Shown in pieces: positions 38,730-50,550 of a stretch of DNA of 64,000 nucleotides. How positions within the stretch are numbered: position 1 is the first letter of the stretch; every line of letters begins with the position of its first letter. A program made the translations under genes and the position numbers. The stretch lies in NCBI RefSeq assembly GCF_022539315.1, contig NC_066323.1:4875719-4939718 (forward strand), written 5' to 3'. The notes below the pieces were generated by a model. It was given only the letters and a program-made list of their open reading frames with translations, was not told where the DNA came from and searched no databases. The DNA is from Serinus canaria (taxonomy: Eukaryota > Chordata > Aves > Passeriformes > Fringillidae).

Positions 38730-39344
38730 TTAATTCTCACACAATGACTAAACACCTGTTAAATATCAGCAGATATTTTCACATAATCTCCTTTCTCTTA
38801 AATAAAATCTCATCTTTTTTACCCAAATCTGCAATAGTAAGTTATGCAGTGTAGCACTATGAAAATAAGACCTTACAGAATAAATTTAGGCTGAAGAAAT
38901 GAAATCTTGTAGTCAAAGAACAGCACTCCTTAAGGAGCCATACCTACCTAGAAATTTGGGGGAGACCATAGGGTCACTCCATGGAGAGCTTTGCATCATG
39001 CCACTGTTGGGAATGATGAGGTCCCACACTCCAGGCAGCAGCTCCTCAGAAGTGTAGGACTTTTGTGTCTTTTATTTGGATGTCTGCAGTGTTTTGGTTT
39101 TCACTATCACTGTGCCTGATGGGGCCACAACTCCTTGCAGAGAGATGTGTTGCTGTCTCTGGGAATATTTCTACTCTCAGCCTTGGTGTTCCTTATTTTA
39201 GGCCACAAGTCTTATGAGTCTTTGACTGCCTTGTGACAAAGGAGTGAGGACAATTTTAAAGCCTTTAAGTTGATTACTTTGACAGAAAGTAATCAGGAAA
39301 ACAGGTGAAGTGGAAGTTTTGCAAGTAACCCACCCTGGAGCACC

Positions 39345-39411
39345 TAAGAGGAGATGATTTTGAAATTCATGTTTCAAAATCATCTCCTCTTAGGAGATGA
39401 TTTTGAAACAT
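39345..39411. repeat. Three-arm inverted repeat, two mutually exclusive hairpins
   Basis: Arm A (39345-39365) and arm B (39372-39392) are perfect 21-bp complements around loop TTCATG. Arm B, read as 39369-39387, is also a perfect 19-bp complement of arm C (39393-39411) around loop TCTTA. Arms A and C share a direct repeat GGAGATGATTTTGAAA. Arm B can therefore pair with either neighbour but not both. The perfect match indicates a recent event. The layout is what a replication template switch within a small palindrome would leave. No transposon ends or gene explain it. Confidence 0.9.
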
Positions 39412-39831
39412 ACCTTGCCCACCCCTGCAGCCACCTTTGAGCTCCTTTGTGGTGTGCTGCACACCATGCTGAAGGTCCTTCACTCCTCATGTAGTTTCAA
39501 AGCTGAACAGACAGTCAGCTCACCCTTTGATGGCAGCACAAGGCTCTTCTTTACTTTGCATTTAAGATTGTTGTTTGTCTGCAAAAGAGCCTCAAGGGTG
39601 ACCATGATGGCTTTGCTTCTGGCCAGGATGCATTTTTGCATGGCTGTTACTTAGATCTGCACTCTGAGGTATTGATGAGTTATTTGCTAGAAGTACTTGC
39701 TGGTTTAGTGAGCACTTTTGCTTTGATCTGATCCTGTCACCATTGAAAGGCTGTTCCCATGTGGATGAATGATTTTCTGGAAGGATCTGGGGCTTGAGGC
39801 AAAGCAGGTGCTGTATGGTGAAGGTGAGAGA

Positions 39832-39853
39832 CCCCAGTCCCCCAGGACTGGGG
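39832..39853. repeat. 9-bp GC-rich hairpin
   Basis: CCCCAGTCC and GGACTGGGG are exact complements around CCCA. It lies about 420 bp right of the three-arm palindrome. Confidence 0.65.
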
Positions 39854-40147
39854 CATTGCTGGGGAGATGAGAAGGACTGAAGATAAAAGAAACTCACTGC
39901 ATTATAACATTTTAAAAAAAGGTCATGTTTATTCTTCACCCACACAGACCCTGTCCAGGCTGCTGTGTTCTGCTGCTTAGTGCTGGGAAAAGATTCTTCA
40001 CTCTTGTATTTCTGCTGCCTTGTTTTCTTGGAGCCTGTTTTGGTTTGGGGCTTTTTTGAGTTGGAAGGAGGAAATGGAATTAGGGAGAGTGGTAGGTGTG
40101 TTATTGTATTATTAAAATAGAAACACCCCACTAAGTGCCTGGAAAGA

Positions 40148-40210
40148 TTTTTTTTTTTTTTTTTCTATTTGCCTTTCCTGGAAGGTGTTTTTTTTCTATT
40201 TGCCTTTCCT
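40148..40210. repeat. Poly-T run with a 23-base direct repeat
   Basis: After a 17-T run (40148-40164), the segment of eight T then CTATTTGCCTTTCCT occurs at 40157-40179 and again, identically, at 40188-40210, period 31. A third partial TTTTTCTAT follows. It is a recent slippage or duplication product. Confidence 0.85.
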
Positions 40211-43200
40211 TTTTCTATCTTTACCACAGAAAAAGGAAACAGTTCACAACTCTTCCCAAACACAGGCCCAACTTGTGCTGGATGCTCCATTTCAGGGCTT
40301 CATCTAATCAGGACATGGAATAACAGGAAGCCTGAAAAATCAGCTCCCAAAACAGTATCAAATTATCATTCTTTTCATCCCTGAAATGCCATTCAACTTT
40401 TCAGTGCAGTTCCACTGCACAGGCCTTTTTTGGCTGCAAATGTAGGCAGCTGTTGGCTTATGATACCAGAGCATAGCCAAAATTATCAGTTTGGTGGTTT
40501 GATCAGCATTGGTATTCATCCTCAACTTTCTAAGAGGCATAAAGATGTATGCTGTAGTGCAAAAAATAGAGGTATCTTCCTTAATTAATAGGGATTGCAC
40601 TAGAAATCAGAAATCTTAACAAGTTTGGGTGAGTTTCTGTAGCCAGGCTTTTGAACACATTCATTTACAACAAAATCAGCATAAATGTTGTGGTCCAGCA
40701 AGCAGTGGGTCTTGTCACCCTCTGATTTAAAAGCAAAACTAGCAGATGTTGACACAATAACTGTAGGAAATACAGTGTCACTTAATGTATTATATATTAA
40801 ATGTTGGGTTATCTTGTAATTTGAGTCTTTACTTTGGCAGGAAGGTGTGCCAGAGGCATGAGTGTGTTCAGCTGGATAAAATTTGCTTTTAATAAGCTTT
40901 AAATGCTTTTGAAATTAGACATAGCCACACTTCAGGTGGAAGCTTCCTTTCTTATTTGGATTACCTGCCCTCCAGTTAAACAGTGAGTTATTTTTTGCCA
41001 AGCAAAGCAAAAAGCCTCTTGGGCATGGTAAAGGCAGAGCACATAGACCCTTTGGGTGGGTTCTGGATTTTTTATGTGTGCAGGGCTGTAAATGATGCAC
41101 AATAAACTAATGAATGGTACCCAGGTAGGCTGAGTGGCACCTCCCTGCCAGATGGAGCCCTTTACATTATGGGCCAGGGGAGCAGGGTTTCCATGAGATA
41201 AATGGGGCTAATAAAGCACAAAGCACTCATAGCTACCCAGTGACTTGTGTGTGCCTACAGTGTCAGCATGAACTTTGCAGTGTTAAACACCACCTAAACA
41301 TGAAGAAATTCAAAATTCTAGCTGGATGCAAGCATGAGAGTAGATTAACTGATTAAAACACCCCCTGAAAAGATGAACATATGATAATTTTCAGTCGTGG
41401 TAACTTCTACAACTCACATGTTATACAAGTTAAACATTTGTCCTTTTTCATATGCAAATTTAAAAAAACAAGAAATTTGTTCACTCCTATTTTATCCCTC
41501 CATTCATATAAAAACTGTTAATAAATTAAAAAACAAGCTCACTCATTTTTCCAGCATGGAAAGCCCTATAATCTCTCTTTAATGCCATGTAGCCATCATT
41601 TTCATTTATTATTTATATGAGGGATAAAATGGCTGAGCTTACAGTAAGCTGGCTGGCAACAGAAGTTACACTTCTAGAGATAACCAGAGAAGATTGTAAC
41701 AGAAATGAGTAAATAATGAATTTCCTCTTCATTCTTCAGTTTATATTTTATTACAGAACCTATTTTTTTTCTTCATTTTATTAAACAGCATTGATAAATT
41801 ACTAAAACAACATGCTTGTATTTTTTATTTAACAGCATTCCCTGGCATTTTCTTATTTAGGGTGAGTTACCAAATACAGTCACACAGTTGGGAGTTCTCT
41901 ACCAGAAACTCCAGTGTCCTTGTTCACATCTGGTGTGGTGCTATTCCCTTGTGTTGTGGTAATGTAGAAACCTCATTTGGTTCTGTGTTTGCTCCCATTG
42001 CTCCTGATTTCTCCATGGCTATGGTATCCATGCTCTTGTCTGTGGTCCTTCAGTAACAAAAGACAGTAGATTTTCCTTTTTTTTTTTTAAAGACATTTTC
42101 ATCCATCTAATATTTGTTGGTGAGCCATAATTAAGCATTTTGAATAACTTTGAAGATATAAAAGCTGTTTTCTGTACAGCAAAATATTGTATATATTATG
42201 ACATCAGGATTTTTGTAATATCTCTGAGGTAGCTATGGTGAGGTCATGGGATGCTTATTGTAATTTTTAGTCAGGGGCAACATTTGCTGAAATCCAAGCT
42301 TTCCTCTCTTGCTGCTCTGTCCATCTAACTTGTCAGCATCATGTACACTAACCCTCACTCAATCCATCAGGGACTGAGAACTTTTGCCAATCTCCAGGAC
42401 TACTCTCCTTCTCGAGTTTGGAATTGCAGCATTCAGGATCATCAGATAAGCTGTTATTTTGATATTGGTTTTGCATAATTTTGATGATGAAATATTAATA
42501 GGTCACAAGTAATTCTTTCCATCATGACAAATGATTGCCTCCAGCAGAGCTGATCATATGAGTGTAGAAAGCAGAGGATCTGTTCTGGTATTATTTGGAC
42601 AAGTTAGCTGGCCTGTCAGTTTTGTTTGATTATCACAGCAGCCTTTAAGAAGAAAACATTAAATGTCAGAAGATAACAGCCCCTTAAAAAATGCCACATG
42701 AAGCCAGTGCTTCATACATGCAAACCCCTCTCTCTGAAAGCAATATTGATATATAAATAGTACCTGAATGGTTATCTTGCAGATTGCATCAGACAGTAAA
42801 AAGGATTTGAATCCTTTCCCTCCCCTGTAACTTTTCCCACATCAAATCCAGCCCAGTGTCCAGTCTGGTGGGTTTCAGTGGCAATGGGATACCTTGTGTA
42901 TAGAGCTGATTGCTTGTGAGTATGTGCTCAGGATAATGAGCATGTTTCATGGCTTAATTAAAGGGAGTGTGCAGGGAGTGCAGCTTCCTTTCCCTGGCTA
43001 AAATGGGGAGAGATCTTTCCTCATTTGTTCTGATCCTTGTTTCTGCTCCTCTTTGCCTCCTTCTCTCCCTGTTAGTGCAGTTTACCTCTTCTGAAGCAGT
43101 CTCTGCTCCTGGGAGGGTTGGCTGTCCTGGCTCTGAACCTTTCCTGCTGTGGTATATCATTAACTAACAAGCACTGACACAGGGAAAGGGGAAAGAACTT

Positions 43201-44929
43201 TGAATTCCCAGTTTTAAGACACTGGGGAGCCCTCACTGTCCTTGGCTGAGCTAAAGCACAGGCAGGGCCTGCAGACAAACCTCAGGGGCAGGTGGAAAAG
43301 ATCAGGGGAATGGACTTTGAGGAGCTGTGGTGCTGTGTGCCATTTCCCCATGGAATGTGGAATAAAAAGCTGACCTTGTGTCCATGTCTAAGTGTGCACT
43401 TTAGTTAATTGCTTTTAGAGCATTTAATTATGCTGCTTACCAACATAATGCCATTACTGTCTCAGTGAAATTTCAGCACAGGCAGGACTTAAGGATACAT
43501 ATCTGCTCACAAAGCCACAGCAAATTAAAAAAATATTAGTAATAGGTTTATTGTCTAGGAGATTTCCCTAAGGAAGTGTGGGCTGTTGCTTCCACACTCT
43601 TTCTCTTCCTTAACACCATAAGCAGATTGTGAGTGAATGCACCTTATACTCATTAATAATAGATTTGTGTCAGCACAGATAGCACATGTATGCATCTCCT
43701 TCATTTACGAGTGCTGAATAGAGCATGGATCTCATTTGGAAAGGAACCATACCCCTGAGCTGGGGGGGATGAGCAGTGTGCTGGGATGGCTGCCCTAATG
43801 ATGGAGCAGCTCTCTGCTCCTCTTTGTGAGCCAGGTTTCACCTTGCCCTGAAGCCCTGACCCTCTGAGCCCCTAGCCAGGCCCTGTGAGAGCATCTTTGG
43901 TACCACTGCAATATCCCTGGCCTCGGAAGCCACAGGAAGAGTGGTGCAGGTTTCTGGCACTGGGAGGTCATTTCTCCACTCCCTACAGCTCTTTGCAGGC
44001 AGCAGGGCAAAGGTAATGGCCCTGCTTCTGCTGCAGGGGGATTTTTGACCGATTCTTTGATGGTAGAGTAGAATACATAGACTTTTAACCACTCATGATA
44101 CTGCTTCATCAACAGTACTTCACTGCACTCTCCATGCTCTGTATTTGAGTATTTTATCTGCTAATTATAGTGTTCCATTATCTAATATACATGAACATGC
44201 TATAATGAGTATTAAAACAGAATAAAAATTATAAACACCTGAGACCAGCTCCCAAAACTTGACCACATGTAAGTCTATTTCATATATTCAATTGAAACTA
44301 TTAGTTCTTTTTTTTTTTTCCATCTCAACAAATATATTGGACTTATACACTGCCATGACATGACTTTGAGGTGTTTTTCCTTTGAGAGCCAAAGCAACCT
44401 TATAATTATAGCCAGATCACTTAGTATGAACTGTGATAATAGTTTTAATGGTGTTGCCTTTGATACCTTTGTGCTATTCATCGTAGATGAGCACTTAATC
44501 CCTGGAATCTTCCACCAGTAAATTCAAGTGATTATTATTTTTTTTTTTAAGGAGTAGTCCTACATAGTTGCTTGCTGTACAATAAGCATTTTATTATCTC
44601 CAGGCAGTTTTATTACCCCACTGTGCTTTCCGTACAGAGCCATGACCCTGTGCTGGGATAGAAGCCAAAGGATGAGCAGCATGAGATATTATAATTTGGT
44701 TTTATTTGAGACCCTTTTAACAATATAATAATTTATGGCAGCTAAGCTTTCCTTTGGGAGAACATGTAGGAAACAATTTTATCTTTAACTCAATTTCAAA
44801 AACACTGTTTTGGACAAATAATTTTTTCTTAAGAGGTATGTTTGTAGGCAGCATAGCTAATTAATCTAAATATCCTTGGGTTTGTGGCATTTAGGTATAA
44901 ATGAAGTTATATATCTCCTAGCAGGGATG

Positions 44930-45330
44930 TTGAGTGCTTTGTTTAGAGAAATGTTGGAGTCAGCACTGTTCTCTGACACGGTGTCTCGGTGCATCCGCAA
45001 TATTCACATACCCAGAACCTATTTTGCTGAATCTAATTGATTCACACATTCCTCTCTGAAATTATTTAATATCTCATGTTCACAAAGATAGCAACTTTTA
45101 CAGATCATTTCATTTAAAATGTAGGATTCCAGTTTATACTTGATAAGCCACAATGCTGGGAAGTGCAGCATTTTCATGAATAATAGCTGGAGTACCTGAA
45201 ACAGTTTTTTAAACAGCTTTTTTATTTATTTCTTTTTTACAAGTTTAATTGGCGCAATCTAATGCATGCACATACCATGAAAATTATATTTTGTGGCATT
45301 CAGCTTTCAAGAGGGAGCTTTTAATTTGTT
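44930..45330. promoter_or_regulatory. Candidate conserved noncoding element
   Basis: Three CpGs lie within 20 bases (44979, 44987, 44996) and another in AATTGGCGCAATC at 45253, inside otherwise CpG-poor AT-rich unique sequence. Homeodomain-like CTAATTGATT and octamer-like strings (CATTTAAAAT, ATGCATGCAC) occur. There is no low complexity and no recognised transposon. Constraint is an inference from CpG survival. Confidence 0.28.
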
Positions 45331-48300
45331 TTAAACCAGAACTCTACCCTGCTGATGGGTTTCAAATTGTTGTCTGCTGTACTTACAGATCATTCTAGCT
45401 CTTCTGTGCTCTAAATAGAAGACAAAGTGCAGCTTGAAACAAATCATCCAACTTCAGCATGCACTGGGTTCTCTGTGCCACACTACTTCTAAATAAAGAT
45501 AGGCATTCCAGGTCTGTTCACAACTGAGTTTCAAATTGGATTTCAAATTGTTGCTCTCTTCCAAAGGGAACATCAGCAGGTCTTGGTTTCTCTCTTTAAA
45601 CAAAAGTTTTAGGCAATTGTAATTGTTAAGAAATGGCCTTAGCCATACATGTCTTGTTTGAGTACCCATATCTATTAACTTGTGATTTCTGAATATGTAA
45701 ATAGGATGTATTTTGGCTGATTTAACATGATAACATTATTTTTATAATCTTGTTGGTCATTCAGAGGGCTATTTCTTTAATATTGGAGTTAAATAGTCTT
45801 CAATAGTGCAATACATGATGTTTTTGCCTGTTGCAATCCTCTTGAAAAGCAGTGCTATCATCTTTCAATGACTGCTCTGAGATTTCTGTCAAATGCTGTT
45901 TTCTGGCTGAAGTAACCAGTGAGGTGTGGGTTTTGGCCACAAATGTTTTTAAGGAAGTGTTCAGGTCACCATCTGATTCCAGTTCTGCTGTTATCATGCG
46001 TTATCACCTGAAGTAAAGGAGTTTGGCATTTGATTTGCTTTAAAAAAATGTATCCCATAGCAGTGCTTGCAGAGTGAGCATTTATTAAGCTGTACTTATA
46101 CCAAATTGTTCTTATGAAATATTAACCAAAGTTATTTTTAAACTTCTGAGATCTACGTTGCATGTTCCAGGGCATAAATCTATTATCTGTCTGTAGGGAG
46201 GTAATGAGCAAGATGTGGTAAAAGTCAGATTTGCTATTCATATAATTATATCATGATATCTTGAGCATTTATATCCCTGGAGTTGGATGTACCACGGGGA
46301 AGATTTCTTGTTTTCTGTAGACTGTGGGCGTGGAAGAGTAAAGAAAACCTTTTAAAAATTGACACAGCTTGCCAAAAAGGGAGATGGATTAGTCTGAGGG
46401 GAGCACATCAACTAGAGGGGTCACTGAACAGAAAGTTGATATGAACCTGTCAGGTGTTTTTCCTTGTAAGGCCAGGTATGCTCTATATGTGCCTTAGCAT
46501 TTGTTCTGTCAGTGAACCACACCTGTCACAAAAATCGTGATGGAGAACTTGAGTTGCCTTACAGCACTTGAGAATTGGCTTCCCTGCATCCTCATGTCTT
46601 TTTCTGGGGTGCCCAAATAGGCAAAGATTTCATATGGAAATATTCAAAATTCCTGAAGTGAGGGTGCTTCACACTGGCAAGGCCCTGAGGTGCACACAGG
46701 AATCTGAGTGGGTGCTCCAGCTGATGTTACATCCTGCTACCTTACCCACACAGAAAAATAAAATCACAGTCATAGGCACAAAGAAGCAAAATTGGCCAGT
46801 TTTATTGTACAGCTTTCTTATTTCAGCTGTGCCTAAAGATCAGCTGGGATGCTTCAGACTGGAAACATTGGGAGCTCAAAGCAGCCACGATTCCTGAGCT
46901 GAAGTTTCACTTTAATGTAGGAAAAAGCAGACAAATTTGGGAGCTGCTTCTTTTCCTTCTGCTGAGTTTTGAACACAAGTTTATGGAGCTCATCCTCAGC
47001 TGCTCTATTCTGTTATTACTGAGATGATGTGAATGAAATGATGGCAATTTTTATCAGTGCCAATGTGCCCCCATGTTTACTGGAATTTTCTCTAGTGAAA
47101 GTACAGCTGAAAGAAAATTTCAGCTACAGAAGAACAACTAATCCACATATTGGAAATGGAGCATATTAATTGGATATGTATGAAATGAAAATTGCCTTGC
47201 AGAGAAACAGAAATCAAACCTGCTATTTCCCAAGTATTAATTTCATCTGTTATTTTATTTCATCTGCAGTGATAGGGGATGTCTTTTTTGCATTTAAAAA
47301 GCCAGAATCACTCTTTGGAGTTTCCAAATGAAAACATGCCTATCTTTTAATGTGGGTTGTTAAACTGAGACCTGAATGGCCTATTTATTTGCTTTGTTTG
47401 AGTGGAAACTGGATCTAATCTGTATGTACACCAAGGGCTCTTCCTCCCTCAATTTCTCTAAAAAACTGCAATTAAATTTTAGACATAATAGGATTAAAGC
47501 ATTATGTTGCATATGACATGACATTTGTGTGCAGAATTATTGGATTTTATATTCTCACTGATATTTTACTTGAATATAGAGATAAAAAAGATGACCTAAT
47601 TCATCCTGTATATCTCTTTCAGAGCCATCCCTCTGTTTTATGCTACTTATGCTTTTTCCAGTTTCATTTTAAGCCTACCATTTCCTTGGAAGATTATTTC
47701 ACAGCATATTAGACCTCACTGTTAGGTGGATTTCTTTTTATTCCTGGTATACAGTTTTCTTATATCTTTAAAATACAGAAGGCAGCAATTTTTAAATCTA
47801 TTTTGAGCCCATGGAGCATAGTAAAAGTTGTAGTAAGGTGCAATTCCACTGAAAAAAAAATCAAATACAACTGAAAAATAAGTATATTTAAAGATAATAT
47901 ATTAGTTAGCTCAGATTTTAGGGTGAATGAGTGCTGAGGAAATAGTTGTGTACTAGAAATTATTTTTTTTCTTTATTTCTACCAATTTCTCTTTGCTACT
48001 TTGCCTCCTGTGCTGTGTTAGGGAAACTGAGGGCCACTTAGAAAACAGGGCCATCTTCCTTCATTTGGAAAATTAGCTAATTTATTAGTTTTAAAATATT
48101 TTTAACCCCTTAGCTCTGTGTGCAGAGCACCTGTGGGGCAGTAAAAATGCAGTAGATCTGGGGCTAACATGCCAGGACTGCTTCCCTTTAACCAGCCAGG
48201 ATGTGCAGGAGCTGAGCCACCCTGCCAGAGCTCCCCTGATGCACGGGGAGGGCAGAACAAAAATCTGTTGATTAAACACTCTGGCTGTGAGACGAGGTTG

Positions 48301-50454
48301 CAGATGCACAGATAATAAAATGATTGCATGAAGGATTTATGTGGCTTGGTGTTAGGGATGGGTTTGGTGGTTTTTTCCCTCCCTTTCCAAGCAGAAATGT
48401 GTGGCTGGTGCTTTCCTGTCAAGGTGAAAGTCAGTGGCTTTAGGGTGGCACAGGGAGGCTTCACTCCCAGCCTTAGCCAGGGCTCCAGGGAATGCCAAAT
48501 TCCTGCATGTTTATGCTGCAGTTCCATTTTGGAAGAGACCAGAGTAGAAGGAGTCCATTTGGCCAAAGCTTAGGAAGAAGGGGGCATCCAAAAGACGGCA
48601 AGTCAGGAGCAGCCAAGTGGGATCCCACCCCCACCCTGTGAATCCTGCAGTGAGCTGGCAGAGCTGGAGCTCCCTGTGACACTGCTCACAGGGCTTGGAA
48701 AGAGCCAGGGACACCTCTTCTGGGAGCTGGGAGTGCATCTTGTGGAAGCACCGGGATTAGCCAGTGTTTATGGACTTGAATCGTGCTCCAAATAACCCTT
48801 TTCAAAGAGTGCCTTCAGATTTACCTTCCTGGCAGAAATTTATGGCCTGTGCCATGTCCCAGGGATGAAACTGTAGGTAGATTTTCCACTGGTTGAAAAA
48901 TGAAAGTGATTTAAACCCCTGGGTTTAAGTTGAAAATATCAAGTTGAAAATGAGAAAAAAACCAAAGGCAGTTGTAAATATTTAGTTCTTTTTTTGAACA
49001 GAAAGACTTGAACAAAACCACTTAGATTTTACAAGAAGTCTTCTTATTTTTTGCAGAAAGACTTTGAACAACAAAAGATGATTTTCAAGCCCATATCTTT
49101 TATTAAATATGGAGTTGGTTTTGCTTAGGCAGAAATACATGCTGCATGCCCATACTCATCTATCTGTATGTAACTTAACATGCAATTACTCAGAATATTA
49201 ATTTTACAGTCTCAACACAACTGATATTATTTTAGTTTTAGGGTGTTAAAAGTAAAGAATAATATAACTTAAGTCAGTTGATTAACTTCCTGCTCTAGTT
49301 CTGTCATGCCATGTGTGAGTAGAATTTAGTTTAGATGATAACACATAAAATATAATTTTAATTAATTGCACAAAACTGTTCTGAGGGTGCTGAGATGCAT
49401 TAAGAATCAATAAAAGTAAGATGATCCAAAATTTATTTTGGATTACATATCTATTAGTAGGAAAAAAAAAAAAGAAAATTTCCCTCAGTTTTGATGGTAA
49501 TTAGGGTTTTTTTGGTCATCATTTGACAGAATTTCCAGGGTATTCTGCCTTCAGAAAATGGGCATGCATGCATAGCACAGTTGTCAGAAGAGCCAAATTA
49601 GATTAAAGAGGTAGGAAATGAATTGTGCAAAGGCTGAACACCTCACGAATACAGAGGGAACTCTACCTAACTGCTTGATATTCTGGAACCACTTCTTCTA
49701 AATTTTTGAATTAATAGATGACATATTTTTCCTCCTAGTTTCTTGTCATAAACTGCAAGAGGAAACCTGCTGGCTTTTCAGCTCATAGCCATTTCTCCAA
49801 CATTCAAGGAATTAATCTGAATGAGAAGATATTCTTCAGCTCATTAAGATTTGTGAGGCACTACTGGTTCAGTATAGTTTTAAATGAACATTTAAAGGAT
49901 TTTAATAGGTTATCAGACATTTATATTTTAACATTATATTTTAGCATTGCTAATCACAGTATCATGTAGAAATTTAGATGTGATAATTTTTAAAGCAGAA
50001 CTGCTTGTAGCCTAAATTAAGTAGCATTGATTCAAAATTGATTTTCACTTCTGCTTGAGGCACAAATACTGGTGAAAGTGAATCGGGAGAGGAAATGATA
50101 CCTAAACTCTGCAGTGCAATCCTCCAGCCCACATCTGCATGGTGCATGTATAATTCTGTGTAATGCAAGTTCAGTGATATAAGTGCCTCCTCATTACAGT
50201 GATACACGTGGTAATGAAGCATTGCATGCTGTAATGCAAACTTCCCTCCAGGGACACCAGGCTCATTTTGAAACCTCGTATCACACCACCTCTCCAGGCT
50301 GAAATCTCTGCAGAGATGAGATGGCTTTGCTATTCCCTGGCCTCCTATAAACTATTCCAAGAGATCAGCTGGCTTTGATGTTGCAGAATTTAGTGGAGAG
50401 GCAGGCAGGTGATATTTATGCCAGTATTACACATGACACCAGGTCTGCATTTCA

Positions 50455-50550
50455 CATTTGGGTCGCTGATTAAGTGGATTTGTACGTTGGCTCACAAAGG
50501 TGTTTCGTGTTCCAGGTGGGTGGTGGTAGAACGTGTGAGTTAATCTCCTA
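50455..50550. promoter_or_regulatory. CpG-retaining short block
   Basis: Four CpGs (50464, 50485, 50506, 50532) lie in about 70 bases, with a GATTAAGTGG NKX-like site. The surroundings are CpG-poor. The enhancer call is speculative. Confidence 0.2.

Noticed and set aside
39592..40131. 179-codon frame on the minus strand
   Set aside because: No domain. The composition is low-complexity Lys/Gln/Ser in places and it sits in a locally rearranged region.
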